Shown here: positions 14,356 to 30,321 of the stretch, piece by piece
How the letters are laid out: every line of letters begins with the position of its first letter
Numbering within the stretch: the first letter of the stretch is position 1
Source of the DNA: Anoplopoma fimbria
Taxonomy: Eukaryota; Chordata; Actinopteri; Perciformes; Anoplopomatidae
DNA: 64,000 nucleotides
Assembly (NCBI RefSeq): GCF_027596085.1
Contig: NC_072465.1
Location: 4,715,579 to 4,779,578 of the forward strand
Reading direction: 5' to 3'
Position numbers and translations under genes: made by a program
The notes under the pieces: generated by a model
Databases searched by the model: none
What the model was told of the DNA's origin: nothing
Seen by the model: only the letters and a program-made list of their open reading frames with translations

Positions 14356-15559
14356 CGATTTTAAGAAAATGGCAAATCTCTGTACACAGCCTGCACACAC
14401 ATGGGGGAAGGCAAGCAAACCAACAGAGTTGCTCACACTCGATCTACTCTGCTCCTGCTATCCTGTTTTTTCCATTTACTCCCACTTGGGTCACCCTGAG
14501 GTTCAGTTTCTATCTAGTTTAAGCGCAGGCGTCCCACGGCTGAGGTCACATCGTCACACATTAGTTTGGAGTTCGTTTTCACCTCATTTGAGTTGCCCAT
14601 GGGACTTAATTCTGTGCCACACCTCTGGTCAAATGTTTGGATGGTAATTTAACCTGAGTCACAGCACTGTTAATACCTCTTGTTTTTGTAGTTGAGTGAA
14701 AGGGGTCAACGATCTGCTGGAGTTAAATCCAATCCAGACATTCTGAAATAGTGTGATTATACCTTTAACTCATAAATAATAATAGCTAATTCTGCTTTTG
14801 AGCATCCTTATCCAACTTAATGTGTATTAAAGTTAAACATTTTAAATTTTAAAAGAATCAGATAAATATATTAATATATAATATCCTCCTGGAACCCTAT
14901 TATGAGTAGAACGGCCTCATAAACAACCACCTGGTATTTTGGAGGCATGGAGTATTAAGTAGTGTCAAGTGAGCCAAAATAGAAAAAAAATTCATCTGTC
15001 CATTGTGGCACCTCATTGTTAATCACATCCTTTGAGGTCCGGGCTTGAAATAGCTGGAAAAGAATGTTTTAATATTACAGGAATGCCAACTTTGACACAA
15101 AAACAATGCGTAAAGTTAAAAACAGCATGTGATTCTACCGAGTTAGGAGAGGAAGAAAGCTGCATTGTTGCTTGTGTAGGAGGAGCAGAGCTGTGTTTTT
15201 GACATTAGTCAGTGAAAGAGTAACCGTACTCACAAGTAATGCACATACCTCATCTTATAAATATCACTACAGTATGATAATCAAAGTTTTGACCCTTTAA
15301 AAAGAGACATACCACAATCAACTACCGGTGGTCAAACATGGGCTGGCTCCTAATCAGTGAGGAATGGCAAGATACATTTCTGCACAGCTGGACCTTTACA
15401 AAGTCTAGCTCAAACGGCAACAACTGGATGGGGTTGTTGGCAAAACACGAGTGGTGAACTTGAGCCTACAGATCTTATGAGCAGTGGTTCTGACACAAAC
15501 CAATTTACACACGATTTCATGTGTTACCCACTTAGAGTTGAGGCATTTTGGACCATAAG

Positions 15560-15790
15560 ACTTCCACAAGTAACATACAATTAATTTGGTAAGTTAAATA
15601 TGGTTTCTCTTCTATCTTTCCAGCCTAACTCTAAAAATGACACAGTAGACCAGATGACTAGCAGCTAGCGACATGAGACAGCACCTACCTGTCACTCAAA
15701 CCGGAGAAATTATGCCTAACTTTCAGCCTTATTGTGATTTAAACAGCTGATTTATAAAGAAATTCACCCCTTAAAGTTATTGGAATGATG
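15560..15790 (+). repeat. Dispersed fish repeat, family B copy (diverged)
   Basis: The core GACAGCACCTACCTGTCACT followed by TCAAA and a TTATG.CTAACTTT segment resembles the copy at about 54500-54790 (GCACCCACCTGTCTCTCAAA then TTTATGACTTTAAG). Sequences of this type recur in teleost genomes to my knowledge. Ends and transposon class are not defined. Confidence 0.45.
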
Positions 15791-18700
15791 ATTCTCAATA
15801 AGAGCAAATATTAATAATTCTTTCCTGTAATTCTCTTTCCTTATAGAAGAAGGTGACGCGAGTAGTGTTTCCCTCTGATTCACATGACGGTTTGTGTTCT
15901 GCAGTCTCCTCTGCTTGCCCGCAGTCTGTCGGACATCCTGCTGACACTATTTTAGCCCCTTTTCACAAGGGTGTGCTGCCCGCAGTCTGCCTTTGTAGTT
16001 TGTATACTAAATGCACAGCAGAGAGGGATCCCTTTTGGGCCCGTGGTTTCCTGAAACGAGCCATCTGCAACTGCTCTGCTCTCTATATGGCCTCAGGAAA
16101 GAGGACAGGCACAAATAAAGTGGATTCATATAGTGTATGGACCTCAACAAAGAATTCATTCATTTTGTGGTCCTGCTGTGGACAGAATTACTTCGACCCA
16201 TAAAACCTTTTTATGGGTTCCACTCGTGGCAATTAGCATCTCTTTTTGATGTTTCAGAAAATCCATTCTCTATTTTCTTTTTCTCAGAAAGACATATGGA
16301 TGTTCAAATTCAACTCTCAGATTTATCTTCTGTGCTTATTTTTTTCAAACTTTCCATCTACATTACCTAAAGACCCAGCCTTAGTATCTACATGATGCCA
16401 AGCCATATTTGATTAGGATGGTGGGCGGTGGTGTTGGGGGAATACGATGAGTGTTTAACTTCAACAACAGTCCCCTCTTCAGGATTATCGAATGTTCAGT
16501 AGCTCACTCTCGGGATTCTGATGGACTGCAGGACAATAGCCAACAAGGGTGTTCCTAATCTTCATTTCAGATAGTGAGCGTGCTCTGGGAAGTTTCAGTT
16601 TGTAGATGAAAGCAGGAGAGGAAAGACTGAAAGTGGGAGGTAGAGAGAGTAGGGGAGAAAGAGAATTGGAAAACAGCAGAAATCCTATTGAACAGGATTT
16701 AATAGTAACTTTCCTCTGCCATTTCTCTCCAAGTTGCATATGGAAATCTTTCATTTGCTTTTACCTGGAATTGTGGAAAGCACATACCGTTTGCACAAAA
16801 TACAAAGCTTAACTCTCCAAACAATAATGCATGCTATACATAAAATTGCATTAGTTTCATCCAGCTGTGCGACTGGCTCTGGTCGAAGCCTCAGGCGAAG
16901 GCAACATCACATTTATTGTTCAGTTTATGTCTATGCCTTACCATGACTCTTACTGCCATTACTCTTGAAGCATGACCATGAACTTAACGTTTTCGCTTGA
17001 GATGAATCGAGGAAAATCAAAAGAGAATGTCAAAGTACTGTATGTTCATCTCAGAGCATGGATCTCATGTTCATTGTGTCAAACAAGAGCTCCACACAGA
17101 ATGGTACAAAATGTACCCTCAGACCAGCTGTGAACTGCTTTCTAACAAACCCATTGATGGAGGTGAAGGGGCATTGGTTTAATTGCCTGTCCTAAATTTA
17201 CATTACACATAAACCCAAGCGTATTATACTTACTGTACAGCACTTAACATACTCATTTCTTTACGCTTCAGCTACCAAGTATGATCAGATACTCTCTTGC
17301 CCATTCATAAAAAAGTACATTTACTCTGGCAGTTTTCATAGAGTGGGCAGCTGTTAAACAGAGGCTAGCGAACATTAAGAACTGACAGATGAGCTCAAAA
17401 AGAAAGGACATTTTTTTTCAAGCAATTGACTGGTTTGCCAACAGCTTTTTATACATTTTAAGGTAACAATCACAATCATTTTCGATTGCCTGTTGAATCC
17501 AACTGCCTCACTATTTATTCATTTAAAAAACCACAATACAGAAACTTGGACCTGCTGTCCAAAACTCTAAACCCTGTCATTTTGTAGTACTCAAATTGAA
17601 AATTACTCCAAAACCACAACAAAAACCATTCAATCCCACCAAATGACTGAATGCAGAATAATTACACGAGGCCACGGCCAAATTCCTTCGGTGTTGTTGA
17701 AATCAGGGAGTATTTCAATAAATCCAGCACACAATTGTGTCATGTTAAAATGACAGAAGCATAAATATGTCAGCCCTTATTCTTGAGTTGGCTCTACAAA
17801 AAAAAGCTCAACATTTTATTATTTCTGATTTGCTTGCCAAGTCAGGGGGGTCTGAAAGAGACTTGTGCTGCTGGAGGACACACTGCTGTTCTGCATTATT
17901 GTCAGAATAGAATCCAATTGACTGGACAATGTAATTAAAGACCTTATGAAGGACAGTGCAGATTTATCAATCATATAATAATGCTATGAAAGTAGCAATT
18001 CACAGCTGAATAGACAACCATGACTTTCACTAATCATGAGCTCACATCCAGTGCTGCAGCACAGAATATTGCAGCCTTTGAGAAGAAAAGGCTTCGCACT
18101 GTTTGCAAACTCCACCCCATAGACCTCACCTCACAGAGCTTTAAGTGGCTACAAGTGGACCTGGCCATCAAATGAGCAACAGATGATCTGATTACATCAT
18201 TTCCATGTCATTAGTTTAAAGCTTTTAACCTGATGATCCCTTCAGTTTTTGTTTTTTATCTGATAAGGAAAGCCACTAAGTGGACTGCAGGTAAGAGCCA
18301 GTTCAGCATCCCCGCCATGTCGATACTACTACTTTTCCATTTTAAAACGCATATCTTTTGCTACGTTTATACGCAGCTTGCTGTGCTCCCCTCACGCTAA
18401 AACAGAGTCAGTAAAATTAGCTTTAATGGATAAATGTTTTGTTGTCCTTTATTCAGAAATTTAGCTCGAGTTTGGCAAGGGGAGGACAGAGCAACACGTT
18501 TGTGTCGTGAGACTGGTGTTGCCACAGATGATGTACTAATTACAGTTTTCAAATGTTCACTGAAGGGCTCTTCCGGAGATTTTTTTCTCCCACACTTATG
18601 ATGGAATTGCTCTGGAAAAGCTCTTTGTGTGCTTTAACCAAAACCATGGATTCATCGAATGGCCATGTGTTTGAAGTCTGCCTCTAATTTCACTGTCACA

Positions 18701-20074
18701 TTTGCAATCTAACACTGCAAATGTGAAAGTCAATAATTATGCTTAAACAGGAAAATAGGAGAAAATGAATGCTGCCAGATGAAACCACACATCTCATTCT
18801 TGCGTTATTGTGTGTCGCAAGGATCAGTGAGTATTTCCATGCAGGCTGAAATCTACTCAGCAGGGCCCTCTGAACCCGTGGCATCTGTTTTAGATGCTGA
18901 GATAAGCAGAGTCCTGCACCGCATGCTTTGATGATGTTAACAATGTATGACTCTTCATTCTCTTTCGCGGATTTAAAAACCATTTAATATCAAATGACGA
19001 AAGTAAAGAGGAAGAGAATAATTGTTTTATCTCAGATCAAGTATACCTGTAAACCTCAGTTAAAATTGTGACAGATGTACATTATGGACTTTAATTTCCC
19101 TTTAGACTTGTCTTCTTTAAAGTCTCTCCATCCTGCTGGTTTTTGTCAGCATGAGCTTTAAGCCAGGGCAGCCATTTCCAGTGTTTTAATCAGTGTTTAT
19201 AAGAGAGTCTGCCTGACCCTGATATGGGTTGGATGTGGTAGCCCAGGGGAGCAGGGACCCGGCACCCTCCCATCCTGCCCGCTGAACGGGTATCAAACGG
19301 GAGATTACATCTTCAAACACAAGTATCATACTACTACAAGACTCAAATCTTAAGACCAGAGGAACTCTGTATGGTTGCCATATCCTTTCACAGGAATCAT
19401 CAGCCACTGCACCCCCCTCCACCCCCCATTTCCCCGACACCACCACCATCATCCCCGCCCTCTTGCCTCTCAGCGTTAGTGACGACACTGCCGGTGAACA
19501 AATCGTTTCCAGCTCAGGTCACATTTGGGATGTTTAATCTGAAGGAAGTCCAGATGTGCTTTGCAAACTCTTTTGTTTATGAGTGTCAGGAGTTTCTTGG
19601 GAGATTCGTGGAGGTTCAAGACCATTTTCTCTCTGAGAAGGGAAAGCGTGTGCAAACTTTAAACAGAAAATGAAATATTCTTGTTTTAATAGTGAGGCTA
19701 TTTAGTTTATGAACGACCCTTTGGTTGGTCTACAGAGACTATAAAGTTGGACAACTATACAAAACGGTGCAAACAGAAGGTGATACGGATTTTATCTTTG
19801 AGTTCACCAGTGATGCCCTTAAATTAAAATTGTAAATGTCTGTTTCAAATGCCCTTGATCGTCTTAAACATTAAAGGATACTTTCATAGGAAGTTCTAAA
19901 AAAAGCCAAAAGATATTTAGTGGGCACAAAACACCAAAATTAAACCACCTCACATTGATAATACATTTAGTGTGACTTGAGTTTATATCATCAAAGAGCA
20001 AAATTGATAATCTCTTTTAACAATATTATTTGCTGTGTGGACATTCTCAGGGAGATAATATGTTTTGGAGTGTG

Positions 20075-20253
<179 letters not shown>

Positions 20254-22084
20254 ACATGTAAATGCTCCTATGGCAGTGTTTCTAGGAAAGCTGTGATTGG
20301 GCCTGAGATGAGCTCATCAAGTGTAAAAGAGCTAAGCCATATGGTGGGTCACACTTAAACAAGACATTATGGAAACACAGAAAGCACCCAATGGAGTAAA
20401 TCTGTCTGTGCCACTGCAGAGAGATGTGGACGCCAATGAATGCATACACACTCATGAGAACACACTACATGTGGTGTGAAAAGAGAGAACTTAAGTTCAA
20501 CATCCGATTATTTTGGTACAGCCTAATCTCGAGGAAAGTCCTTCACAACGAGAGACTTTGGTTAACTTTGGTGACTATGTCTTCATGATGTCACTAAACA
20601 TGTTTGTCAAAAAAATATCATTGAATATAATGAAGGGTTTGTCCCTCTCGTCTGGCAATTAGGTTGACCGTCTTTTTCTTTTTCTAGTTCAAAGCCATGT
20701 AGGTAAAAAATAAAAGACTCGCCATCATCTCTTTGTAAAATATGTTTCCCTCCATTTCCTCTGCTTTGACTCCTCTGACATGCAGGGGAGGCCCTACAGG
20801 AAACCAAATGTGCAATTAAACCGCAAGTTTTACCGACATACAACACATACATTTATTGTCCAAATATACTGGACGTCACTTATTTACTGTGGATTTTTAG
20901 ATGTGTTTTAAGAATGAAGATTTATGACGGCACTGCTTGTTTGTCTGAAACTGTTTATTTGCAACTGCCTTCTTGTATTCCTCTGTTTGGGATTGCAGTA
21001 TAGTTAATGTGGCATAAAGTTTGAGTTATTGTTCATGTGTAAATACAATGAATCAGATCAGTTGACAAGAAAAGAAGACAAGAAGGAAGCGTAGTAAGCA
21101 GGTGGGTGGAAAGGAGGAAATAAAGAAAAAATACCCTGTCAAGTACAGGAGTGTAAACATCATTATTTTTAAGACAGGATCAACAAACAGACAAGAATAA
21201 ACATATTTTAGTTGGTTGGTTTTGAATATTTCAATCATGGCTTACAATCAATCATACTTTTATTACAGCTATTCCTACAAAACCCACTATTCATTGTAAA
21301 GGCTACATTTTTCTTTAATAGTAGGCCTTACCACCATAATGCCACCCATGGTAACAGCCAATGGTGGAGTATTCACATGCTTGTCAACATTTTTATAAAG
21401 CAGTCTGCGGCTTTACATCAAGCCGTTAAAAGTCTGAGAAAAAAGCTGCTGTGTCAGAGAAAGCAGAAACTCTGATTTGTGTCAGATTATGGGTGTCACC
21501 ACTTAACACCCACAAGAGCACGGAAAGCACAGAAATATAGTTTACCAGCCATTTCCAAAAACAGCTTGAGGTTACAGAAACACTACTTAACATCTCAGTT
21601 GTTACAAATGGAGTTTGAATGCTTTTCAAAACTGCAATATGTTTTTTTCCCACAATGAGTCAACAGATTTAAATTGATCTAGTTTAAAATCAGCACTGTT
21701 TCCCTATTGATGTTGTGGGAATAATGACTGTAATGCAAGGATCATTTAAAACTCACCCTTTTAAGTTATATTAAGGCTTAAAAAAACACTGACAAACAAC
21801 TTTTTCTGTGATTTAGTATGAGAACTTGTGTAGTGCATGCAGGTAACCAAAGGAAAGTTAAAGAAACTGCTCAGCCACAACTGCTGGCCTCCACTGCATC
21901 TGGCCTGACTCTGTCTGAAGGTAACAAACAACGGACTACTTTCTTGGCTGGGAACACCCCCTTCCTTTCTGGTAGTTGCCTGGCAACCTCACACAATGCT
22001 GTTCTCAAACTTTTTTTTATGAATCAATAATTAATCAAGCCACATGTTGGATGTAGTACTATATTTAATGAACAAATATAAACC

Positions 22085-22160
22085 AACAAATAACAGGTCT
22101 TGCAAGAAAGGGAGTGGGCTAGGCGTATTTTCCCAATATGTCTAACTGTTGCTTTAAGCC
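22085..22160 (+). repeat. Dispersed fish repeat, family A terminal fragment
   Basis: GGCGTATTTTCCCAATATGT followed by CTAACTGTTGCTTTAAG matches the end of a very common perch-like fish repeat whose usual wording is CCCAAAATGT..AACTATTCCTTTAA. Recognition is from memory. The copy is truncated. Confidence 0.45.
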
Positions 22161-24782
22161 GATCTTTAAACAATCACTTTCGTCTCATCTTTCTGGTAAT
22201 AAACAAGGCCAATGTACGGGTAATGCTGAATGACAATATTATGCTTTGGCTCTCCTCACAGGATTTTGGTTTGGCCCAGTCTAATACGAGAAAGCTTTCT
22301 GATTGGACAGAGAACCTGCTTTGAACTGAGGCTCTACCCAAAATTCAACTCTAATAATCATAACCATAAAGCAGAGACAAAAATGTCACTGAAAGAATAT
22401 ATGAAGACAAGCTTGCATGCTCTGCACATGAACACAAAAACACACACTTTAACTTCTAGCTCTGTTGCCAATAATGCTGTGGTTTCTGCAGCAGTAATCC
22501 GTGTTATCAATAAGTCCTTGAGATGTTATGGAATAGACTAAATAGTCTAGTTCTGTTTGATATACACTACTAGTTTTCCTGTTTCCCTTCCATTTGATAT
22601 GTCTGGTCAATGGCCTCATGGCCAGGTGGATGATCAGACCACATCCTAATGTTAACTCTGCATCTGCCTCATTTATTTGCCCTTAACTCCTCTAAACGAT
22701 CTTCAATGGGTCTTACACACAAAGCAACTGGGTCGGTTGAAACTCAACTAATCCCATTGACAGGAAGATGAAAGGCAAGTGTTGAAGGGGCATGGAGGAA
22801 TTCTGAAAGTCGTGTTTGCTTCGTCTGGGACCAATCAAACTGTCCATGATTCAGGCTCAACCGCCGAGCATAATTTTTGCAAAACCCAAGATAGTTTGTT
22901 TATGATATGCAAGACATTCCAGGGAGCTTTATGTGTTTATAACCTCAAAATGAGTATGGGCAGCTATTCTGTCATTATCAAATCCTCCGCCAATCATTGA
23001 ATTACATACATTTTATAACAGAAAGGCCAACATCCTTCACAAATATATCAATACATTCAATATCAATACAGAGATTCAGGGACTAAGCAGCATGCGTGCG
23101 CACATGTGTTTGCAAATATTACCAAAACCACAACCACAAACCTTTAAAAACCAATTTGTTTTTGACATGTTTACTGTTTTCCAACAAAATAGAAGCAGAA
23201 TTTTCCAAGCATCAAACAAGCACAGAAATCCAACTTTTTTTATTTTGAGGATGATTATTGATGCCAACAGCTGCTGGATGGGTGAAATAGTTTGTGCTGA
23301 ATTGAAGGCTTTATCTAGTTTAGTAATTAAGATGTTTTAATTAGGCTTATCTTTTCATGTTGGGGGAAGCGTGGCCACAGTTGTTCCTCGCTCTGTGTGA
23401 GTTCAGAAGGGACACTGGGATTTAAACTGTGCCAGAAGAGCTGCAGTCCACCAACCACAAACCGCCGATTCATTTTATCTGTCTGCAGCACTCGGCGAGA
23501 ACATCCCCGACTAGGTCAACAGATCAGCCTCCAGATGGGCAAATCTTGAAGCGTGCTTTCATATCACAGCACCTTTTGTTCAGGGAATCAAGTTTGCTTA
23601 CTTCATCATGTGAACAAACACCTGAATATTAGTGAGCCAGAGAGTGTGGAAAAGCACATGAAGCCCTGTGACTGCCGCTGATAAATTAGCCAGGCTTAAT
23701 TGAATAAACAGACGTGTTATGTGTAACGATATGACGACCTGGGGTGGGGCTTTTCATTTAAAGGATGTGTTACTAATATTTCCTTCCTGGCCTTGCTCGG
23801 GACTGCTGCATTGTGCACTTTCATCAGCAGAATCGGATGAGAATCTTTCACAACCAAATAGCTAGAGATATGGCACACATTTAGTTTAAGGTCAGGCATG
23901 GGGGGGCCTTTCAGAGCCAGGAAGAGAAAACATTTCTACTGCGTTTAACCTTTATACAAACTGCCGTTAAACCTCATTAAACAACGACTCACTTAGGCAT
24001 ACACTTTGTATTTATTTATTTTTTTGTATTTATTTTTTGTTGCAAGAAATCAACGGTGTACATTTATTATTAGTATTGACTTTTCTTTGGTATTGTGGCT
24101 TTTTTTCCACCACTTTTGTTTTTTTTAACCAACCAAACAGAACAATTAAGGGAATCAACATGCACATTGGTCAAATTAAACAACTAAAACCTTTTTTGGG
24201 GGGGAATGTTGACGAAGCATACATACATGTCTTAAGTGTCTGCCTCCAGGCATATACTTAAGACAACTGGGAATATTACGTGTGCTTATTGTCATACAGA
24301 GATTTCCTGTTTCCTTCACAAGGCTGCATGAAAGATTATAATGATTTGACTTCCATGACCATGGTGGCCATACACCCACCCATCATTATACCAATAAATA
24401 ATAACTCAAGGGGAATTTGAGAAACTGCCGGCTCTGTCATACGTGTTTGTAAGCTGCAGCACATGAGAAAAATTGTACAAGAAAGCCAAGTAGACCTTCA
24501 ATAAAACAGATACAGTCTGCTTTCAAAACATCATGAATATGGATGTGACTACAGAAACTCACAAGTCTCGAGTTTGCTGTAACATGACAAAGCAAGAAGT
24601 TCATCATTGGCGTTTCATTACTGGATCAGTCTTCAATTTGTTAGCAAAGACAACTGTGTCATTCACCCCCATCTTTGCAAACTCAACTTTTTAAAGTGAG
24701 GGTTTCTGAAATTCTCGACAGATATATAAAAGATCTCATGAGTTCTTATTTCAGCCTATCACAACAAGTATGTAGCTTGTTG

Positions 24783-24818
24783 CATTAATGATCTGAAGCC
24801 CACTTCAGATCATTAATG
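24783..24818. repeat. Perfect 16-bp inverted repeat with 4-nt spacer
   Basis: CATTAATGATCTGAAG (24783-24798) and its exact reverse complement (24803-24818) flank CCCA. The 4-nt spacer is the same length as in the palindrome at 14306. Confidence 0.97.
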
Positions 24819-26761
24819 ATGAACTGTTACCTCAGTTCATCTCAGTGATATCCACTTCTAAAGTGTGTGAAACTTTATTCTCCAGGTCTGTTGACAACTT
24901 GTCAGACAAATCAGCAACAAGGGGAGAAAGACATGTTCCTTGAGGAAGATAAGAGAAGGAGAAGGAGAGAAATAGATGTAAAACTGCGCGGGAGAGAAGA
25001 CATAGTATGTTTATTTACAGCTCCGCTGGAGGAGGGATGAGCTCGCAGACCAGCTGCATCTCGTGGGGAGTGTTAGAACAGAAGGAAAAAGGAGGAAGGA
25101 GGGGAAACGGAGAGGAGACAGATCAGAGATCATCTTTCATTCCCCAGACTCAGCTTCAAAGTCCTGCAAACACAGCAGGGAGGTAAAGCCACAACTATGG
25201 CCTCCAAACTCAACCAGAGACCGAGACTCACAACATCTATTTTGTATGCATCTGCAGCAAGAGAGAGAGAGAGAGAGGGAGACCATAAACATGCAGAAGC
25301 AAGTGCTGCGAACACAGCTTGGGGTCACAGACACAAACAAACTGGAACTGTTCTGCTGAGTCTGTGAAATGAGCAGTCTGGGTTAGGAAGTGAGGAAAGT
25401 GGAGGAGAGGAGTGGGGGGTATGAGAAGAGTGAGACTGTTTGTGATATGATATCATAGACAATCGCACATAACAGTTAATTCCCTGATCTGCTTGAAAGT
25501 ACCTGATGACGGGCGTCACTTGGCAGCTCAGGTCTAACTGAGCTGTTTTGAAATAAGGGCTCACAGAGCAGACAGCGATGATTGAGGAGAGTCACGACAA
25601 GAGTTTGTGGCTGGAGAAAGTGTTTGCCTTATTACAGTTCTGACTCCAAGTTGATGACTGAATGGGGCGGATACAGGACGGCTTATCAGGAACAGGAACA
25701 TGACAGACCACATGTAATGCATCAATGTGACACCTTGTACTAATACAGTTGTGTGAAATCTTGCTACCGACCACAACAACTCTATTTTCTTTACAAAAAA
25801 AGATAAAATAAAAAAAACAGGTTTTCAACACAGGCAGAAAACACCACGAAGCTCTTATTTCTAATGAACAGGCCTCCTCCTTTCTCAGCCCCTGTGTAAT
25901 ATTCCCACAGTGCATTGTTGTTATTTCGCATTCCACACAAGTATTCTCCCATATTTGTGCCGAGGTATACACCAGAGGTTTTACCAGTAAGTGGTGTAAT
26001 GAGCAGGGGTTGACAGGGGAGAATTAGTGCCCGCAGTGTCCCTCAGCTGGGGGCAGATGAGGGCCAGAGCCAAGCCTTTGTCCCCACCAGCAGGTCCCAG
26101 TCACCAGAGAGAGAGAGCTGGTAAGTCCAAAGCATCGGTTGGACACTGGGCTGCAGTGCCAGGAAATACAACAGATTTTTTAAAGTTCTTTTCTCAAAGC
26201 TTGGTTTCAGATCCTTAGCTAAGCCTTGTCTAAAATCTGGATCCCACCACTAAACACTTCCTTCTGAAACCCAGTGTGGAGTGGGAGCACATAAAAAAAC
26301 TAACCTCAACCCTTTGCACAAACACACAAGGTTGGGTCACATAGATGTGGACCGTTCTGTCAGGTTATTTGGAATCTGCTAATCCTATAAAATGACTGAT
26401 GAAGAAAACAGGGTTACAAACTTTATTCAGAAGGGTCTATCTTTCAGATATTCCAATATACACACTTCAACATCTAACCTACACTCTGAGACACAGTTTC
26501 CTCCCAGATTGAAAAGTCCACCCACAAGGATGAAAGATAATTCCTCTAAACAGCTTCGCTCCCAGGGTGGGAGGCTAAACGGGAACCTGGTGGCGTGGCA
26601 GAGGACCAGAGATGCAGATGAAAAGCTCTGTAGGCTGATAAGGAAGCCCGGCAGACCGGAGGCTGAGAAACGAGAAACATGGCCTGTAATGGGGAATTGG
26701 TGATTTACTGGGTCTGCCTGCTACTGGCTATGGTTGACTGCAGGGACAAGACAAGACCACC

Positions 26762-26762
<1 letters not shown>

Positions 26763-26817
<55 letters not shown>
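26763..26817. repeat. (GA)n microsatellite
   Basis: About 27 uninterrupted AG units. The ERERER frames over it are artefacts. Confidence 0.97.
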
Positions 26818-26822
<5 letters not shown>

Positions 26823-27022
26823 AGACAGAATAAGAGGAAGGGGATGTCTACTGATAAGAAAGGTCCTGACAGATCAACAGGGAGACACTGTTCACAAGCA
26901 GGAAGGAGTAGCTTTTAAATGCAATTCTCCTTAATGCTTCTTCTACAGTCATATCATTGGAGAATTTAGTTTAAAATTACCTTTAGATCAAAAAAAATGT
27001 GTAGGCTGAACAGTGTTCTTTG

Positions 27023-27420
27023 TAACAATAGCCTTAAAGAAATAGTCTAGTTAGCTTAGTTTAGCTAGCTGCCTGGCAAGCTCCTGGCAAATACAAGACT
27101 GGGGGGTTACTGCACCAGACCAGAAAATAGAGTTATATGTTACCCCCATAATAACCACAACCTGCTGTTTCTACACATCGCTTTTTTGTATGATTCAAGC
27201 AAACAAAAATAATATGTATATCAGTTAGCGTTCGGGGAGCTGGTAAGCTAGACTATGGCTTCCCCCTACTTTCAGTCTTTATGCTAAGCTAAGATAAGCT
27301 AACTGTCTCCTGGCTGTAGCTTCATAATTAACAGACAAATATGAGACTGGTATCAATCTTTTCATCTGGCAGTTGGCAGGAAAATCAATTAGCCAACTTG
27401 CTAAACACTTTTTCTGTCAA
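27023..27420 (+). repeat. Dispersed fish repeat, family A, longest copy in the window
   Basis: The stretch begins TTAAAGAAATAGTCTAGTTA. It includes TTTATGCTAAGCTAAGATAA, CTGGCTGTAGCTTCATAATT and AATATGAGACTGGTATCAAT, followed by CTTTTCATCTGGCAG. These are diverged forms of segments found in a high-copy perch-like fish element, likely a non-autonomous DNA transposon or SINE-like unit. Class and exact ends cannot be fixed by eye. Confidence 0.5.
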
Positions 27421-27832
27421 AATCTACTTTGAGTGGGGTGCTAAATATTGATTATATTGCCTTTTATCCACTCCAAACAATTATTTCCAAAGAAAAGTGC
27501 CAGATAAAATAAGGGCCAAGACAAATGTATGTATCTTATGATAGCCAAATGACATGAGAGCGAACGTGTGCTTAAAAGTCAACTAGGGAAGTATAGCCAG
27601 GCAGCAATTTTAACCCTAGATACCATAACACATAAATGTTAAGCCACACAGATGCAGAGGAGGAGCAGCAAGAGAGAAAGAATGAGGGAAAGTGGAAAAC
27701 TATAAAGGAGAAAATAATAATGTTGCCGCATCTTCACTGCGAACCGAGTTCTCACTCTGATCACGTCTCTAGCTCCTCCATCTCCTCCCTGTGTCTCTGT
27801 ATTCAATCTCACAAGGCTTAAGATCCCCCTGC

Positions 27833-30000
<2,168 letters not shown>

Positions 30001-30209
30001 GGGGGATGCTGACTTAGCATGGAGTGGCTTATTTGACCACTGTCAGTCTGGTGGGAGCGTTCAAACACTCAAGGCCAAAACTGCTCTGATAGCCGGTTGT
30101 GATAGCCTCTGGTGACCTCTGTGTCTGACATCATCACTGCCAGACAAGAGGTCAGAGGGTCAGCCAGGGAGGGGGGCAGGGGTAACTTAACAGAATATAC
30201 AAAGGCTAG

Positions 30210-30321
<112 letters not shown>

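Larger units (their letters stand above)
20252..26762. other. Intergenic sequence
   Basis: No gene is supported. It contains a fragment of dispersed family A (about 22085-22160), the 16-bp palindrome at 24783-24818 and a short GA tract near 25259-25280. Confidence 0.55.
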
